This document shows, piece by piece, positions 45,011 through 57,130 of a DNA stretch of 64,000 nucleotides. The notes below the pieces were generated by a model, which worked only from the letters and a program-made list of their open reading frames with translations, made no database searches and was not told the origin of the DNA. Source of the stretch: Saccopteryx bilineata (Eukaryota > Chordata > Mammalia > Chiroptera > Emballonuridae); contig NC_089493.1 of NCBI RefSeq assembly GCF_036850765.1, positions 264,232,534 to 264,296,533 on the forward strand, given 5' to 3'. The translations under genes were made by a program, and so were the position numbers. How positions within the stretch are numbered: position 1 is the stretch's first letter; each line of letters begins with the position of its first letter.

Positions 45011-46204
45011 GCTAATCAAAGAGCTGGTGGGGGCCTCTTAGCAGAAACCAAACCAGTCCCTAGGCAGACCTGCCTGCCTGGCCCCCTCGGACGGCAGCTC
45101 CAGCTCGAGGGAGCTGAGAATAGGCCCCTAGACCATGGGTGGGCCGCATGGCTGATCTAGAAACCGGAGATGGGTCCTCAGTGCCAGCCTGAGTCCACTG
45201 CATCCAACTGTGGGACCCTGGGTCTCTCTCTTCCCTTTGTCCAGTGTTCCTGGGGCATCAAAACTCCATGTGTTCTCAGAAACACAAACTCCTCATTAGA
45301 AAGTGGGCTCTGCAGCCCCCATGATGCAGGAGGGGGACAGTCACTCAGGGTCCCACCGTGGTACAATGGAAGCGCATCCTGGCTTCACCTCGACTTTCTC
45401 TGAGAACACAGGAAGATACCGCTCCCGCCCAGGTTTTTCATGATGATTCTGCAAGGGGATTTGGACCACTGTGGGTTCCCATAGAGTGCTTAGTGTCTCG
45501 AGTCGATAGCTCAAGAGCTGAGGTTCATTCCTTTACCTTTGACTATCCTTCGGACGTCTCTTAGATTCCCACAGTACCCTCACCCCCAATACGTCCAAAA
45601 GCCAACTTGTCACTACTCCCTAGACCTGTTTCTGATTCTCCTTGCTCAGTGGTGACCATCACTGTCAGTTGTCTGTTGAATCCAGAAACCTCAAAGCCCC
45701 AACTCTTTCCTCTCCTGTGGCCCCAGTTCCGGGAATCCTCAGGTCCTGTGGATTCTTCTGCCTGTCTTACATAGCTCTTGAACCCATCCCCTCTTCTCTG
45801 GCCCCTGACCATGTCTTAGGTTAGATCTTGTCCACCTATTACCTGGACTATCTGAGCTACTTTCAGTCCAAGATGGAAATTAAACATCTCCCTTTCTTGT
45901 TTGAGACCCTTTTAGACAAACCAAACAGCACCACCACTAGTGTGTATGGTGTCTTTGTGCAGATTAAGAAAAATGCCCCTTCCTCAAGGTGCTTGACTGC
46001 CATCTGCTGGAAAATGATTGTAATAAACATACAAATCAGTGATGACTGTGCAGTGATGGCGCCCCCTAGGGTTGTGCATGTACAGTGTTCTGAATCCTAA
46101 CATCTTGTGGTATACGAAGTCCTGAGGGCCCTGATATCTCTAGCCCATTTTATCCACTCACATCTTACCCTCCAAAGATCTCAAGCTGTTTGAGGCTCTG
46201 CACA

Positions 46205-46440
46205 TGCCTGACCATGGTGATTAAGAGTGTGGACTTGGGAGACAGAATCCCAGCTCTGCTATGCCTGCTATAAATTTCCTTAACTTTGTGTGCAATCAAT
46301 TTTTTTCACTTGTAAAATGGGGATAGTAGTAAGGACTTTCTCATTGGGTTGTTGTGAGGTTTAAGCGAGTTAATATTCACAAAATGTGAAAATAGGGTTT
46401 GACACATTGAAGACATCCTATTAGTATTTTTTTTATTATT
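46205..46440 (+). repeat. MIR element
   Basis: GATTAAGAGTGTGGACTTGG, ATCCCAGCTCTGCTATGCC, CACTTGTAAAATGGGGATAG, and GTTGTTGTGAGGTTTAAGCG give a nearly full-length sense MIR. Confidence 0.85.
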
Positions 46441-46929
46441 ATTTTCTCTCACCTCTCTCTTTTTGCATGCATTCTGTCTGCTGAGAAGTCTCTCCCACCC
46501 CAGTCTGCCTCTTTTCTGCTTGGCCAGCTTCACATCATAGCTCAAGGTTCAGAAAGCTTTTCCCGGCCGGGGCCAGGCGAGCCTGCTTCCTTCCTCGTCT
46601 AGGCTCCCTTAGTTCCTGGGCGATCCAGGCACAGATCTAGCAAAAGCTTGGGTGTCCCTGAACTGCGAACCTCTTGCCAGTAGCAATGTGGTGGTATTTG
46701 GGTCTGAATCTTCAGGCTCCAGCCTAATGCTGACCTCAGATTAGGAACTTCCCAAAGCCTGTGAAAACCACCTCTACTCATTTTGAGCATTTTGCTTTTT
46801 AATACCGATTGTAAGCAAGGTAGCCATTATATAAGGGATCTCTGTGCCAAATGGTAAAATAAATTAAACATTCCTTGGTAAACATATTTATTTAGTGGGT
46901 AAGCCCTTTTACAAAAGAAAACTGCAGGG

Positions 46930-47130
46930 GAAAAGTGAATAATAACTACTAACATTAATTGACCGCTATGGTGAACTCCTTTGTGTCTTCTCACAAGACC
47001 AACAACAATCCTATTTGTTGTCCCATTTTACAGAAGAGAACACTGAGGCCCTGGGAGTTAAGGAACTTGCTTAAGATCCCTAGGTCAGAACAAGTGGATA
47101 TAGGGTTGGAGCCCGGTCTGACCGTAGGGG
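46930..47130 (-). repeat. MIR element, reverse strand
   Basis: GTCCCATTTTACAGAAGAGA, TTAAGGAACTTGCTTAAGAT, and AGGGTTGGAGCCCGGTCTGA match antisense MIR. Confidence 0.78.
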
Positions 47131-47389
47131 TGGAATCTGACCCTTAAGAGGGGAGGAGGTGGAGAAAAATGCTAGTCGGAGGGCTGCTAGCTCTTGCCCC
47201 GAAGTGGCCTTGAACCCAAGAGACAGTTAAAGGGAAAGGGTCAGGTGAAATAGGAAGGGTGGTGCCTAGGGCTTTACCCTCTGAGTCTTTGCCTTGGCAT
47301 CATGGCCGTTCTGTGGGAACAATGAGATTGTACCCTGGGAGGCAAGAAATGAAATAGGCCTCGAGCCTCATACCAGCCTGGGAAGCAGG

Positions 47390-47505
47390 TGCCTGGGTTC
47401 AAGTCCCAGCTCTGCCACCTGCTGTGTGGTCCTGGGAGAGTTGTTAACCTCTCTGAGCCTCAACTTCATCATGCTAATAATTGCCTCTGCCTGGGGTTTG
47501 CAGGC
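47390..47505 (+). repeat. MIR fragment
   Basis: CTGGGTTCAAGTCCCAGCTC and TTGTTAACCTCTCTGAGCCT are sense MIR text. Confidence 0.75.
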
Positions 47506-48660
47506 AGTTGGTGAGACGGGCTGTGCAAATTGGCTCCAAAGAGAAGCAGGGCCTGTGGGGCAGGGAGTCTCCTGAGCTTGGCAGTCACCTTTTGAAAGGA
47601 GACAGAAATCTGGCAAACTGGAATTGGCGCCATTTCAGACTGAGACCCTTTCCTATTGAGACATAACTTTGTCTATCATTCCTGAGGTGAGGTCCATGCA
47701 GCAGAGCGAAGCCCAGGATGTCAGACTGGACAGGTCCTTTTATGGCTCAGCTCCAGGCAAGGCTGTCGTGAGTCTCCGTGGAGCATTTGGAGAAGACTTA
47801 CTGGTCAGGACCCCAAGAAGGAATGGGGGGAGGGCTGTCCAGCCTTGGGGAGCATAGCCTGTGGTATATGCTACATTTTCTGGTTATTTACTTCTTAAGT
47901 TATTCAAGTAACATAAAATTAACCATTTTAAAATGAACAATTCAGTGGCATCTAGTACATTCACAATGTTGCAAACCACCCCCTCTCTCTAATTACAGAC
48001 TATTTCATCACTTTGAAGTAAAACCTCATAACCAGTGAAGCAGTTTCCCCCTGTCCTCTCCTCCCCTCAGCCTCAGCCCACACTTACCTACATTCTGTCT
48101 GTATGGACTGACTTATTCTGAAGTGTCACATAAATAGAATCCCACCATAGGTGACCTTTCATGTCTGGCTTCTTTCACTTAGCATTATGTTCTGGAGGTT
48201 TACCCATGTTGTATGTGGCATGTGTCAGTACTGCATTCCTTTTTACGGCTGAATAATGTTCCACGGTTTGTTTATCCGTTCATCTGTTGATTGGCATTTG
48301 GGGTGTTTCCGCCTTCTGGCTATTGTGAGTAGTACTACTGGGAATAGGGAACGTGTGTATACATAGTTGTTTTATACCCGTTTTCAATTCTTGTGGGTAT
48401 ACATCTAAATGTAGAATGGCTAAGTCATATGGTAATTATATCTTTAACTCTTTGAATAACCACCAGACAGTTTTCCTTTGCAACTAGCCCTTTGTCATTC
48501 TTACCAGCAATGCACAAAGGTTCCAGTTTCTCCACATGCTCGCCACCACTTGTTATTTTCTGTTTTAAAATCTTTTCAATGATTAACCCCCTAGTGGATG
48601 TGAAGTGGAGCTCATTATGGTTTTGATTTATATTTCCCTATCACTAATGATGTTGAGAAT

Positions 48661-48984
48661 CTTTTTTTTTTTTTTTTTTTTTTTTAGCAAGAGAGACAGG
48701 AAAGGAAAGAGATGGGAAGCATCAACTTGTAGTTGCTTCACTTTAGTTGTTCATTGATTGCTTTTCATATGGGCCTTGACCCGGGGTTCCAGCTGAGCCA
48801 GTGATCCCTTGCTCAAGCCAGCAACCTTGGGCTTCAAGCCAGCGACCATGGTAACATGTCGATGATCACACACTCAAGCTGGCGACCCTGCACTCAAGCT
48901 GGTAAGCCTGTGCTCAAGCCAGTGACTTTGGGGTTTCGTACCTGGGATCTCAATGCTCTATCCACTGCACCACCACTAGTCAGG
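48661..48984 (-). mobile_element. Full-length tRNA-derived SINE, reverse strand
   Basis: A 25-base T run at left, GAAGCATCAACTTGTAGTTG, TCATTGATTGCTTTTCATAT, and a tRNA-head complement ending CACTAGTCAGGC. It sits in the old L1 between GAGAATC and CATCCTCTTTTCATATG. The body shows small differences from the other SINEs, including an ACATGTCGATGATC insertion. Confidence 0.88.
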
Positions 48985-49029
48985 CATCCTCTTTTCATAT
49001 GCTTTATTGTCATTTGTATATCATCTTAG

Positions 49030-49259
49030 GCCGGGCATGGTGGCGCGCGCCTGTAGTCCCAGCTACTCGGGAGCCTGAGGCAGGAGGATCGCTTGAGCCC
49101 AGGAGTTCTGGGCTGTAGTGCGCTATGCCGATCGGGTGTCCGCACTAAGTTCGGCATCAATATGGTGACCTCCCGGGAGCGGGGGACCACCAGGTTGCCT
49201 AAAGAGGGGTGAACCGGCCCAGGTCGGAAACGGAGCAGGTCAAAACTCCCGTGCTGATC
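49030..49259 (+). pseudogene. RN7SL (pseudogene): 7SL (SRP) RNA retropseudogene, 3'-truncated and tailless
   Basis: About 230 bases closely follow nucleotides 1-230 of mammalian 7SL RNA, the RNA of the signal recognition particle. The 5' Alu-domain part (GCCGGGCATGGTGGCGCGCG, GTAGTCCCAGCTACTCGGGA) and the S-domain part (TAGTGCGCTATGCCGATCGG, GGTCGGAAACGGAGCAGGTC) are readable. It stops at GTGCTGATC, losing the last 70 or so bases that complete the S domain and the 3' Alu-domain strand. There is no A tail. A 15-16 bp direct repeat (TGTATATCATCTTAG) flanks it at 49015-49029 and 49260-49274, so it is a genuine insertion. Few differences from my memory of human 7SL suggest youth or slow decay. 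Without its 3' part it cannot fold as SRP RNA. Confidence 0.93.
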
Positions 49260-49650
49260 TGTATATCATCTTAGGAGAATTGTCTATTCAGGTCCTTTGT
49301 TCCTTTTTAAATTGAGTTGTTTGATGATGTCCTCTAAAGCACAAAAGTTTTAAATTTGATGCAGTCCAATTTACCTATTTTTTCTTTTGTTGCTTGTATT
49401 GTATCTAAAAATTTATTGCCAAATCCAAGATTGTGAAGGTTTACCTTTTGTTTTCTTCTAAGAGCTTTATGGCTTTAGCTCTTATATTTAGGTTGTTGAT
49501 CCAGTTCAAGTTAATTTTTGTATATAGTGTGAGGTAGAGATCTAAAGTCATTCTCTCAGGTGAATATCCAGTGTTCCCAGAAACATTTGGTGAAGAGACA
49601 TTTCTTTCCCCATTGAATTAGTGTGACACCCTTGATGAAAATTAGCCAGC

Positions 49651-50312
49651 TATAGATATATGGTTCTGGTTTATTCTTTAAGCCTGGTTCTTTTCTTTCC
49701 CTGGCTCTTCCACTTCCCAGTGTGTGCTGTGCAGAGGCCCTTACTCTCTCTGAGCCTCCATTTCCTTGTTTGTGAAATGAACACCTTGGGCTTGCTCACC
49801 ACTGAGGCTGTGTGGCAGCGCCAAAGGCTCTGTGTTCTGAGCTGTAAGTTTCTTCGGTGTGCCCTTTCTGACGTGGCTTTGCTACTGTGAGGTGGGGATT
49901 GTCCCTTCTTTGCTCCCACTTCCTGTTGGTCCCTTGGGCTTCTGCAGAGAGCGTATTTCCCTTTCCCTTTGGTTTAGCTACCGAAAATCTTCAGGGTCTC
50001 TGGCAGCTCATTCTCCTGAAGATTTTGCCTTGGAGTTGGGTTTACAGCCTACTGTTTTGGGGGACATGCTAGTCTTCCCATTCACCTCCCTGTTTATTTA
50101 TTCTGCAACTCTAAAAGAATTTTTCCAAATAAGTTGGAAATGAAATCCCCAAATCAGACCCAAGTCTCTGCTGCGTTGAAAAGAGTACAGATTCGTTGGG
50201 AGGTGGGGCTGTCCTGGAACACTACAGTCCTGAAGATGTCAGAAAATGTAAGCCCCAACCCATGCCTACCCGGCACCTCCATTATTCTCAACAATACTTG
50301 ATAGTGATCTGT
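49651..50312. other. Unique stretch
   Basis: No exon or repeat beyond a weak MIR-like piece near 49750-49785 (TCTCTGAGCCTCCATTTCC). Confidence 0.45.
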
Positions 50313-50323
50313 CCTGTTCCTTT

Positions 50324-50610
50324 TTTTTTTTTTTTTTTTTTTTTTTTCAGAGACAGAGAGAGAGTTAGAGAGAGGGATAGACAAGGACAGACAGACAGGA
50401 ACAGAGAAATGAGAAGCATCAATTATTAGTTTTTCGTTGCGCATTGCAACACCTTAATTGTTCGCTGGAGCCAGCGACCTTGGGCTCAAGCTGGTGAGCT
50501 TTGCTCAAACCAGATGAGCCCGTGCTCAAGCTGGCGACCTCAGGGTCTCGAACCTGGGTCTTCTGCATCCCGGTCCGACGCTCTATCCACTGCACCACCG
50601 CCCGGTCAGG
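50324..50610 (-). mobile_element. tRNA-derived bat SINE, reverse strand
   Basis: T run at left, GAGAAGCATCAATTATTAG, then GTCTCGAACCTGGGTC (B-box complement) and CACCGCCCGGTCAGG at right. The direct repeat CCTGTTCCTTT lies at 50313-50323 and 50611-50621. It lacks part of the CATTGATTGCTTTCTCAT module seen in other copies. Confidence 0.9.
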
Positions 50611-50621
50611 CCTGTTCCTTT

Positions 50622-52584
50622 CTTTTTAAGGAAGAAAACTCACATCTGTATAGAGCAGCTGCTAATTCTGGGCCTAATTCCATGTGAGGGTCGAGTTGGG
50701 GCTGGGATTCATGTCTACTTGCTCCTGCAATTCTTACCATAGCCATGTGAGGGCGATAGAATGGCCCACAGGACAGATAAGGGTGCTGCGTCATCCCCGC
50801 TTGAGCTTGCCGTGGGAAACCCTGGGGGAGGTTCCATAAGTGCTGATTGAGTCTTTGCACCTCAGGTTTGGGGACATCACCACTTTCCCACTTACTATCC
50901 TTTTGTGGAGGCCCCAGTAGGAACTTCTCAGACCTTTGCCAGAAGCGCAAGTTCAGTTTTCTCCAGCAACTGATGGTTTCTATCCTAGACATGGGATTCT
51001 TTGCTTTACCTTCTAGAAAGCATCAAGCCCCATTTGTATCTGATGACTGACGATTGTGGCAGTTTGCCCAGTTCCATTTTTATACTTTCCTTTCTCTCTG
51101 GCTTCATTTGACTTTTCTGCCCCGATATTTTTTCTTTTCCATCTTTCATCTGTTTTTTTTTTATAGTTTTACTTTTAAATTTTTACTTTTCAATTACAGT
51201 TGACATTCAACAATTGCCATCTGTTCTTTACCTGAAGCATGGCGTGCGTGTGTCAGCATCGCTGACCATTCCTCCCTTGGGGTCTCACCTGTGAAAGGGG
51301 GATTGGACTAGACAATCAGGACAATGGTGGTAAGATGCAGGGTGTCATGAATATTCCACTCTGAGAACAGGACAAAACTTTGGACGGTTTCTTTTAAAAC
51401 ATGCCCAGGCACAGGTACCCTGGCTTACAGTTTCTAAGAATTCAGAGACTGTGAACACCTGGGGGGTTGTCCAATCTCTCATTAAAAAGCCTGCATCTAA
51501 GGGCTTTCAGCTCTGGTGGTAGAACAAGGAGAGACACTGAATCCTTGCTGAGCCCCATTTCACATGGGGTGGGGGTCACTTTTCAAAATCTCAGGCATTT
51601 GCTGACTTGGCTGGACCCCCCCTGGTCAAGGCACATATGAGAAGCAACCAATGAACAACTAAAACGCCGCAACTATGAGTTGATGCTTCTCATCTCTCTC
51701 GGCACTTGCCTGCCCATCATAGTGGCCCAGACATTTTTTCAGCTGATCCTTGGGAAAAAAAACATACAATTCTGATGGAGCAGCAGGCCCTTCGGGACCC
51801 CCTAACTCCTCATAAGTGGGGAAGAAACCAAATGTTCTTGGGGAGCAGAGCCCTGTGCTAAAGAGGTGGGCTCGAGACAGAGCTCAGCCAGCTTCCAGCT
51901 GCCCTTGGACAAGCTCAGCGTCTCTCTGGTTCATCCATGCCAACGGGGCTGAACCAGGAAACCCCTAGTGGGAGCGGGCTAGCACAGGGAGCCTGGGTCG
52001 CCCTTTATAGTGAGGGGATGAAAGATTCCTCAGTCTCTTCTCATGAGTGGAGCTCATGCCTGTTTTCCCTAGCTGGGACTGAGTCACAAAAATTCTTTTA
52101 TGATCCATTTTCTGGCCCTCACCCCTGTTTTCTTTGGAACTCTGAAGCAACATCCTAAATTTTCTCTGCCTAATTTTAGTCTCTGGGAACTGCAGCCAGA
52201 TGATGTCAGACTGAATATTAGATGCTATTGGTCTTCCCAGGCCAGGCTCTGTCACCAGCTCCCTGCAGCTGCTCCGTCCCCTGGGGTCAGGTGTGGGCCT
52301 GGGAGATGGCACCGTCATCAGCCAAGAGCTGTGCCAAGGCGGGAGTGACGGGAGCCTTTCTTCTCTGTAGGAAGTGCCCTCGGCATTCGGTATCCACCTC
52401 GATGTGAGTCTGGAAAAGCTTCTCCCATAAGGCAGTTAGTTCTCCCTCCGTCAGCAAGCTTTTCCAGAACGACCCGTGCAGGCCAAGGTCCTACTGTATG
52501 TCTGAAGAAGTGGGCAAGACCCTCCTCTCCAAAAGTGGACCCCATCCATCTCCCTCACTCAGCCCAGGAACACCTTCCAACTGC
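50622..52584. other. Unique stretch with small L1 and SINE fragments
   Basis: A short antisense L1 3' fragment is near 51145-51225 (TTTCAATTACAGTTGACATT). A 5'-truncated SINE is at about 51615-51702. The rest is unique and non-coding. Confidence 0.5.
51615..51702 (+). mobile_element. 5'-truncated SINE fragment
   Basis: GGTCAAGGCACATATGAGAA, then CAATGAACAACTAAAACGCC and GTTGATGCTTCTCATCTCTC, is the 3' half of the local SINE family without its tRNA head or A tail. Confidence 0.8.
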
Positions 52585-53140
52585 AGTTTTTTTATTAAAG
52601 ACTATTTTTTTAGAGCAGTTTTAGGTTCACAGTAAAATTGGACAGAAGGAACAAGATTTCTCTGTGCATAGCCATCATCAATTTCTCCCACCAGAGTGAC
52701 ACGTTTTTTATAATTGATGACCTTACACCAGGGGTCCCCAAACTACGGCCCGCGGGCCGCATGCGGCCCTCTGAGGCCATTTATCCGGCCCCCGCCGCAC
52801 TTCCGGAAGGGGCACCTCTTTCATTGGTGGTCAGTGAGAGGAGCATAGTTCCCATTGAAATACTGGTCAGTTTATTGATTTAAATTTACTTGTTCTTTAT
52901 TTTAAATATTGTATTTGTTCCCGTTTTGTTTTTTTACTTGAAAATAAGATATGTGCAGTGTGCATAGGGATTTGTTCATAGTTTTTTTTATAGTCCGGCC
53001 CTCCAACGGTCTGAGGGACAGTGAACTGGCCCCCTGTGTAAAAAGTTTGGGGACCCCTGCCTTACACTGACACAGCATAGGCACCCACAGTCAATAGTTT
53101 GCATGGGGTTTCTTCTTGATGTTGCATGTCCTGTGCTTGG
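52585..53140 (-). mobile_element. Old L1 3' fragment, reverse strand, split by a hAT element
   Basis: GAGCAGTTTTAGGTTCACAG, TTCTCCCACCAGAGTGACAC and, after the hAT element, CAGTCAATAGTTTGCATGGG and TGATGTTGCATGTCCTG follow an antisense old L1 order. Confidence 0.72.
52729..53059 (+). mobile_element. Non-autonomous hAT transposon, copy 3 (331 bp)
   Basis: Ends CAGGGGTCCCCAAACT and AGTTTGGGGACCCCTG are perfect 16-base inverted repeats. The 8-bp duplication CCTTACAC is exact at 52721-52728 and 53060-53067. Same orientation as copy 1. Nested in an old L1 fragment. Non-coding. Confidence 0.98.
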
Positions 53141-56100
53141 AGCACCTTCTAGCACCCTGACCTCATCATCGGAAGCAGATCCGGGTTCATGGGCCCTGGT
53201 GCTTATACAATTTGAGGGGCTTTAAAAAAAAAAAAAAAGAATACAAAGAAAACTCTTGCTTGTCACATTTTACAAAAACACGTGAGCATGTGAACACATC
53301 GCCCGAGTAACTCGTGAGGCCTTGAAGGAGTCCTCGCAAGCAATGTTTCCAGAAGTGCAAGCGTCATTGTCAAGACCCTCTGCTTCTTATTCTCTTCAAA
53401 ATCGATCGCTGGCCTCTGCCTCTCTGAGGGTAAATGCCAGGCTCCTCAGCTGGCTCGCAGGCCCCGCGTGGTGGGACCAGAGCTTGTGCTCCAGTTCCCC
53501 TGACCTGGAACGTGCTGCTCCTTCTGTGCTTGGGGCCTTGACACGTCTGGCCCCTCTGCCTGGCTAGCTTCCCTGCCATCTTCACCTGCTCGCGCCCACT
53601 CTGGGGGCCTCCACCAACTAATCATGTCTAGACTTGAGGCACCTCTTTGTTCCTCAGATGGCCCATCCCTACTGTTACCACAGCACATGGGACACTGAGT
53701 CACTGTCTGGTGTCCCCACATCTCCTATTGCAACTTCAAGCTCCCTGAGGGCAAGGAGCATGTTGGACCCATTGGCCACCATGCACCATAGCCCTGACCC
53801 ATAGCAGGCACAGTAAGCATCTGCTGATTAAATGGCTGATGGAAAGTTGACCATGGAAATGGTAGGAGAAGCATCTGAGCTGTATAGCCGTCTTGCCTTG
53901 AATCCTCCACTGGACTTAAAACAGTTGCCAAGCCCCCCTGTTGGGCCGGGCATCCCCACATCTGCTTGGTGTGGCTGGGGTACATTTGGGGGAATCATCC
54001 CCTGCCTTCTCAATGAGATGCATTCTCCTGAGTGCTCTTCCATTCCTGACCTCAGTGTGTGGTCCTTTCCGCCCCCAGCTCCCAATATCTTTGGTGACCC
54101 AGCACCATCAGCCTCCAGCTAGAGGGCGAGGTAGGAGATGTGGACCGGGAGTTTCCTCCCCCCCCCCACCAGCCATTCCCTCCTTCCCTTCTCTCCCCCA
54201 GCCCCAGATGCTCCGGGTCCATGGTCAGGGAGGCCGTGATGCTGGCCTTGATGCCCAGCCTCGTGCACTTCCCAGGATGGACCAGACTGGTCCCCCTCCC
54301 CCTTCAGTTCCCCAATGGTTGCTGTGCTGAGCTTCCGAGTCTTTCTGAGCTGCCTGGAGCCCTAGCTGGGCTCAGGCTGCGGGCCCTCAGGAACTCAGGG
54401 AGCTGGAGGCAGCCCTTCCAGGACAGCACTGAAGACAAAAGCCTCTCCCTTGGAGACGCTTCCTGGGCCTTCCTTCATCTTCAGGTCACAGCTTGACAGA
54501 GCTGTCCCCTCTCAGGATGGTGGAGGTTCTGCGTTCTGCACCAGGACAGCCGCTCCAGGGCAGCGACCTGACTCTCCATCTGAGGCCCCAGCCGAGCCCT
54601 GTCCTGAGGAGGCCGTGTGAGTGGAGGAAGGAGCACTGGACTGGGAGTTAGGCAGACCAAGCTCAAGTGGAAGCTTATTTTGTGTAATCTTGGCTAACTC
54701 CCATTTCCCGAGTCTCCGTTTCTTTATCTTCAGTTGAGGTCAACAGCATCCCTTTCTTTTTCACACAGAGAATGGCAAATGTCTAGATTCCTCCTTGAAT
54801 TTGCACTTGGCCTGGGTTCTACAGCCCTTGATCAAGCCCACAGTCCCCTTGTCTTGCCCCAAGTGTGGGGCTTAGGAATAAATGGTGCTAAATATGGGCA
54901 AAGCCAGACCTGCCTGGAGTATCAAGGGGCTGTAACTTCCTAGAAGCCCACCGGGACCCCCAGTCTACTGCCATGGACCCCTGACCTCCTGACGTGGACC
55001 CAGTCCTCTCATCTCCACCATTTGGCTGCAATTGAAGAGTGTGGGAGAATGGCACCCAGACAGCCACCTCTTCCCTTCCCCTCACACACTCACACTCAGG
55101 CTCACACAACACGACCACACCCCTGCGTACAACCAGACTCAGACGAAACACGCAGAGGCCCACGCAAACACAGCCGTGGCGGGCATGTGCATGTGTGATC
55201 ATACATGCACGGGCCTGCGGGAATGGGTCACATTTATACACACATGCATAGAATACATACGTGACCAGGATCACATGTAGGCACACATACCATGGGCATC
55301 TGGATCCTCTCTCTCAAGGCTTGTAGCAGCTTCTTCTGCTCATAAGGGGAGGGTGTGCAGAGGCCAGGAGCCAGGGAAGAGTGAGGTCTGTTGGGGATGG
55401 CAGGGAGAACGTGGGGAGGGTGAGAGATGGGGAGATGGGCTGGGAGGCACAGAGGCTGTGCACACTGAGGCCCTGAAGGGCAAACTGAGGAGACTGGACT
55501 TTACACCACAGGTGATAGGGAGCCCGTTGTCCGGAGAATTTGAGACTTTCCTGAAGAGAGCTGGTGACAGCCTGGGGAACCCTGCCTGGGTTGAGACAGC
55601 GGCAGGGTCGAGAACTTGCAGAGGCCTGAGCTGTCCTGCAGCTGGCATGTGGGTGCCAGGCTCTGGCTCAGCCTCGCCTCTGGCTGCTGGGTGGGTGTCA
55701 CTGGGCAGATCCTTACCCTCTCTGGTTTGGCTTCAGTGTTCGCTGAGTGGTCAATGGCGGTTACAGGCCACTGGGCATACAGGGAACGCTGGGCCTGTCA
55801 GGTGAGCCCTGAGGTTTCGGGGAAGAGGCCTGACGCAGAGCCCTGGGCAGACCTGAGCTGCAGCCTGGGGAGTTATCGACCAAACTAGGTTTGGAAACTA
55901 TCTAATTATCACTTTCCCTTTCCAGGAATCCTGACTTGTTCTTTATATTCTGAGGCCGCCGCCTCAGGAAGCCCTGAATACCCTGCCCCAGTCCCTTGGT
56001 TCCTTGACTGCTGTTATAAAGGTCTGTGGGCTGTCTCTCCCAGGATGTGGGGCTACCACGGGTTGGGTCTGTTTCTCAGGCCCTGAATCCCCAGTGCCCC

Positions 56101-56502
56101 GGACAGTGCCTCCTGGCCAGGGTGTTGGTCAGTGTTTGTCAAATGAATATCTGTGGGGTCATTTACTATCTATTACTACAAATGTGGGGCAGTGATAAAT
56201 GCCTTACTTTCCTTAGAAAGGATCCTGTGTTCCAGGACTTTCCAGAGTTATTTCCATCCAGGGAATACCCCAGACGCTGGTGCTGAAAGCCTGCCCTCTC
56301 TTCACATACAGCCTGAAGCCTGTCTCCAGGGGCTGCCCACTGTCGCTGCTGGGCTCTCACAGACCCTCACTCTCCACAGGCCTTGGGCGTTGAGAGAGGG
56401 GTGTCTCAGCTCTCGGCTTTTGTGTCAAGTCTGAACTTGGAATAACCTATAGGGAGGGCTTACAAGACCTCCATGTTGCATATGTGCATATATGTTATGA
56501 GT

Positions 56503-56504
<2 letters not shown>

Positions 56505-56541
<37 letters not shown>
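56505..56541. repeat. (GT)n microsatellite
   Basis: About 37 bases of uninterrupted GT, followed at 56625-56670 by an AT/GT-alternating ATATATG-type tract. Confidence 0.95.
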
Positions 56542-56544
<3 letters not shown>

Positions 56545-57105
56545 AATCCCAGCATCAGAGTCCTCGTGCCCTTGGATGTCAGAGCTGGAAAGGTCTTTGG
56601 GGACATATACACACCATATTTTGTGAATATATGTCTCTATGTATACATATATATGTGTATGTATATATGTATGCTATGTAGAGAACTTTGGGCCCAAGGT
56701 ATTGGCTATGTTCATGCTCAGTGAAGGTGTGAACCTGGAACCGAGCATCTCACACGGAGAATCTCTTAATCACTAGAGCACTGTGAAATCCCACCAGCGT
56801 TTAAGTACTTTATGTCACCCTGAGCTGGATAGGCTGGTCGACTGGTAGGAAGAGAGCACTGTATTCTTTTGCTTTATTCATCAACATTTTGAAGAACTAT
56901 TTCCTTTACATTTTAAATAAAACTTTAGCTTGGAAAAGAAAAAAGTAGGATGAAGCTTCTGGCTCCTTCTCTGCCTTCCCTCCATAGGAGGGACTGAGGG
57001 TGGGGGCCTGAAGATCTATCCAGGCACTTTGACCCCCTCAAGCCCTGGTGCCCGGGAAACCTAGGAGGACAGCAGGTTCTGCTAATGATGACGTGGTGAT
57101 GTAGG

Positions 57106-57130
57106 TGGGGGCGGGGGCGGGGATGTGGGT
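57106..57130 (+). other. G-quadruplex motif
   Basis: G runs of five, five, four and three are separated by C, C and ATGT, fitting the canonical G3+N1-7 pattern on the plus strand. Folding is predicted from pattern only. Confidence 0.6.

Larger units (their letters stand above)
41747..47869. other. Unique stretch with MIR, MER5-like and L2 relics
   Basis: Aside from the relics listed separately, it holds an L2-like piece near 45560-45850, a CA run at 43529-43543 and a conserved-looking block at 44690-45010. No exon with convincing splice sites or domain is seen. Confidence 0.45.
47870..49650 (-). mobile_element. Old L1, reverse strand, interrupted by a SINE and a 7SL retrocopy
   Basis: Antisense L1 landmarks: AAAATTAACCATTTTAAAAT, GTCTGGCTTCTTTCACTTAG, GGCTGAATAATGTTCCACGG, and after the insertions TGTCTATTCAGGTCCTTTG and TTTATGGCTTTAGCTCTTAT. 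Interrupted at 48661-48984 and 49030-49259. No open frame remains. Confidence 0.85.

Noticed and set aside
49030..49259. A functional 7SL RNA gene
   Set aside because: About 70 bases of the 3' part are missing, there is no T-run terminator directly after it, and it is flanked by insertion duplications.
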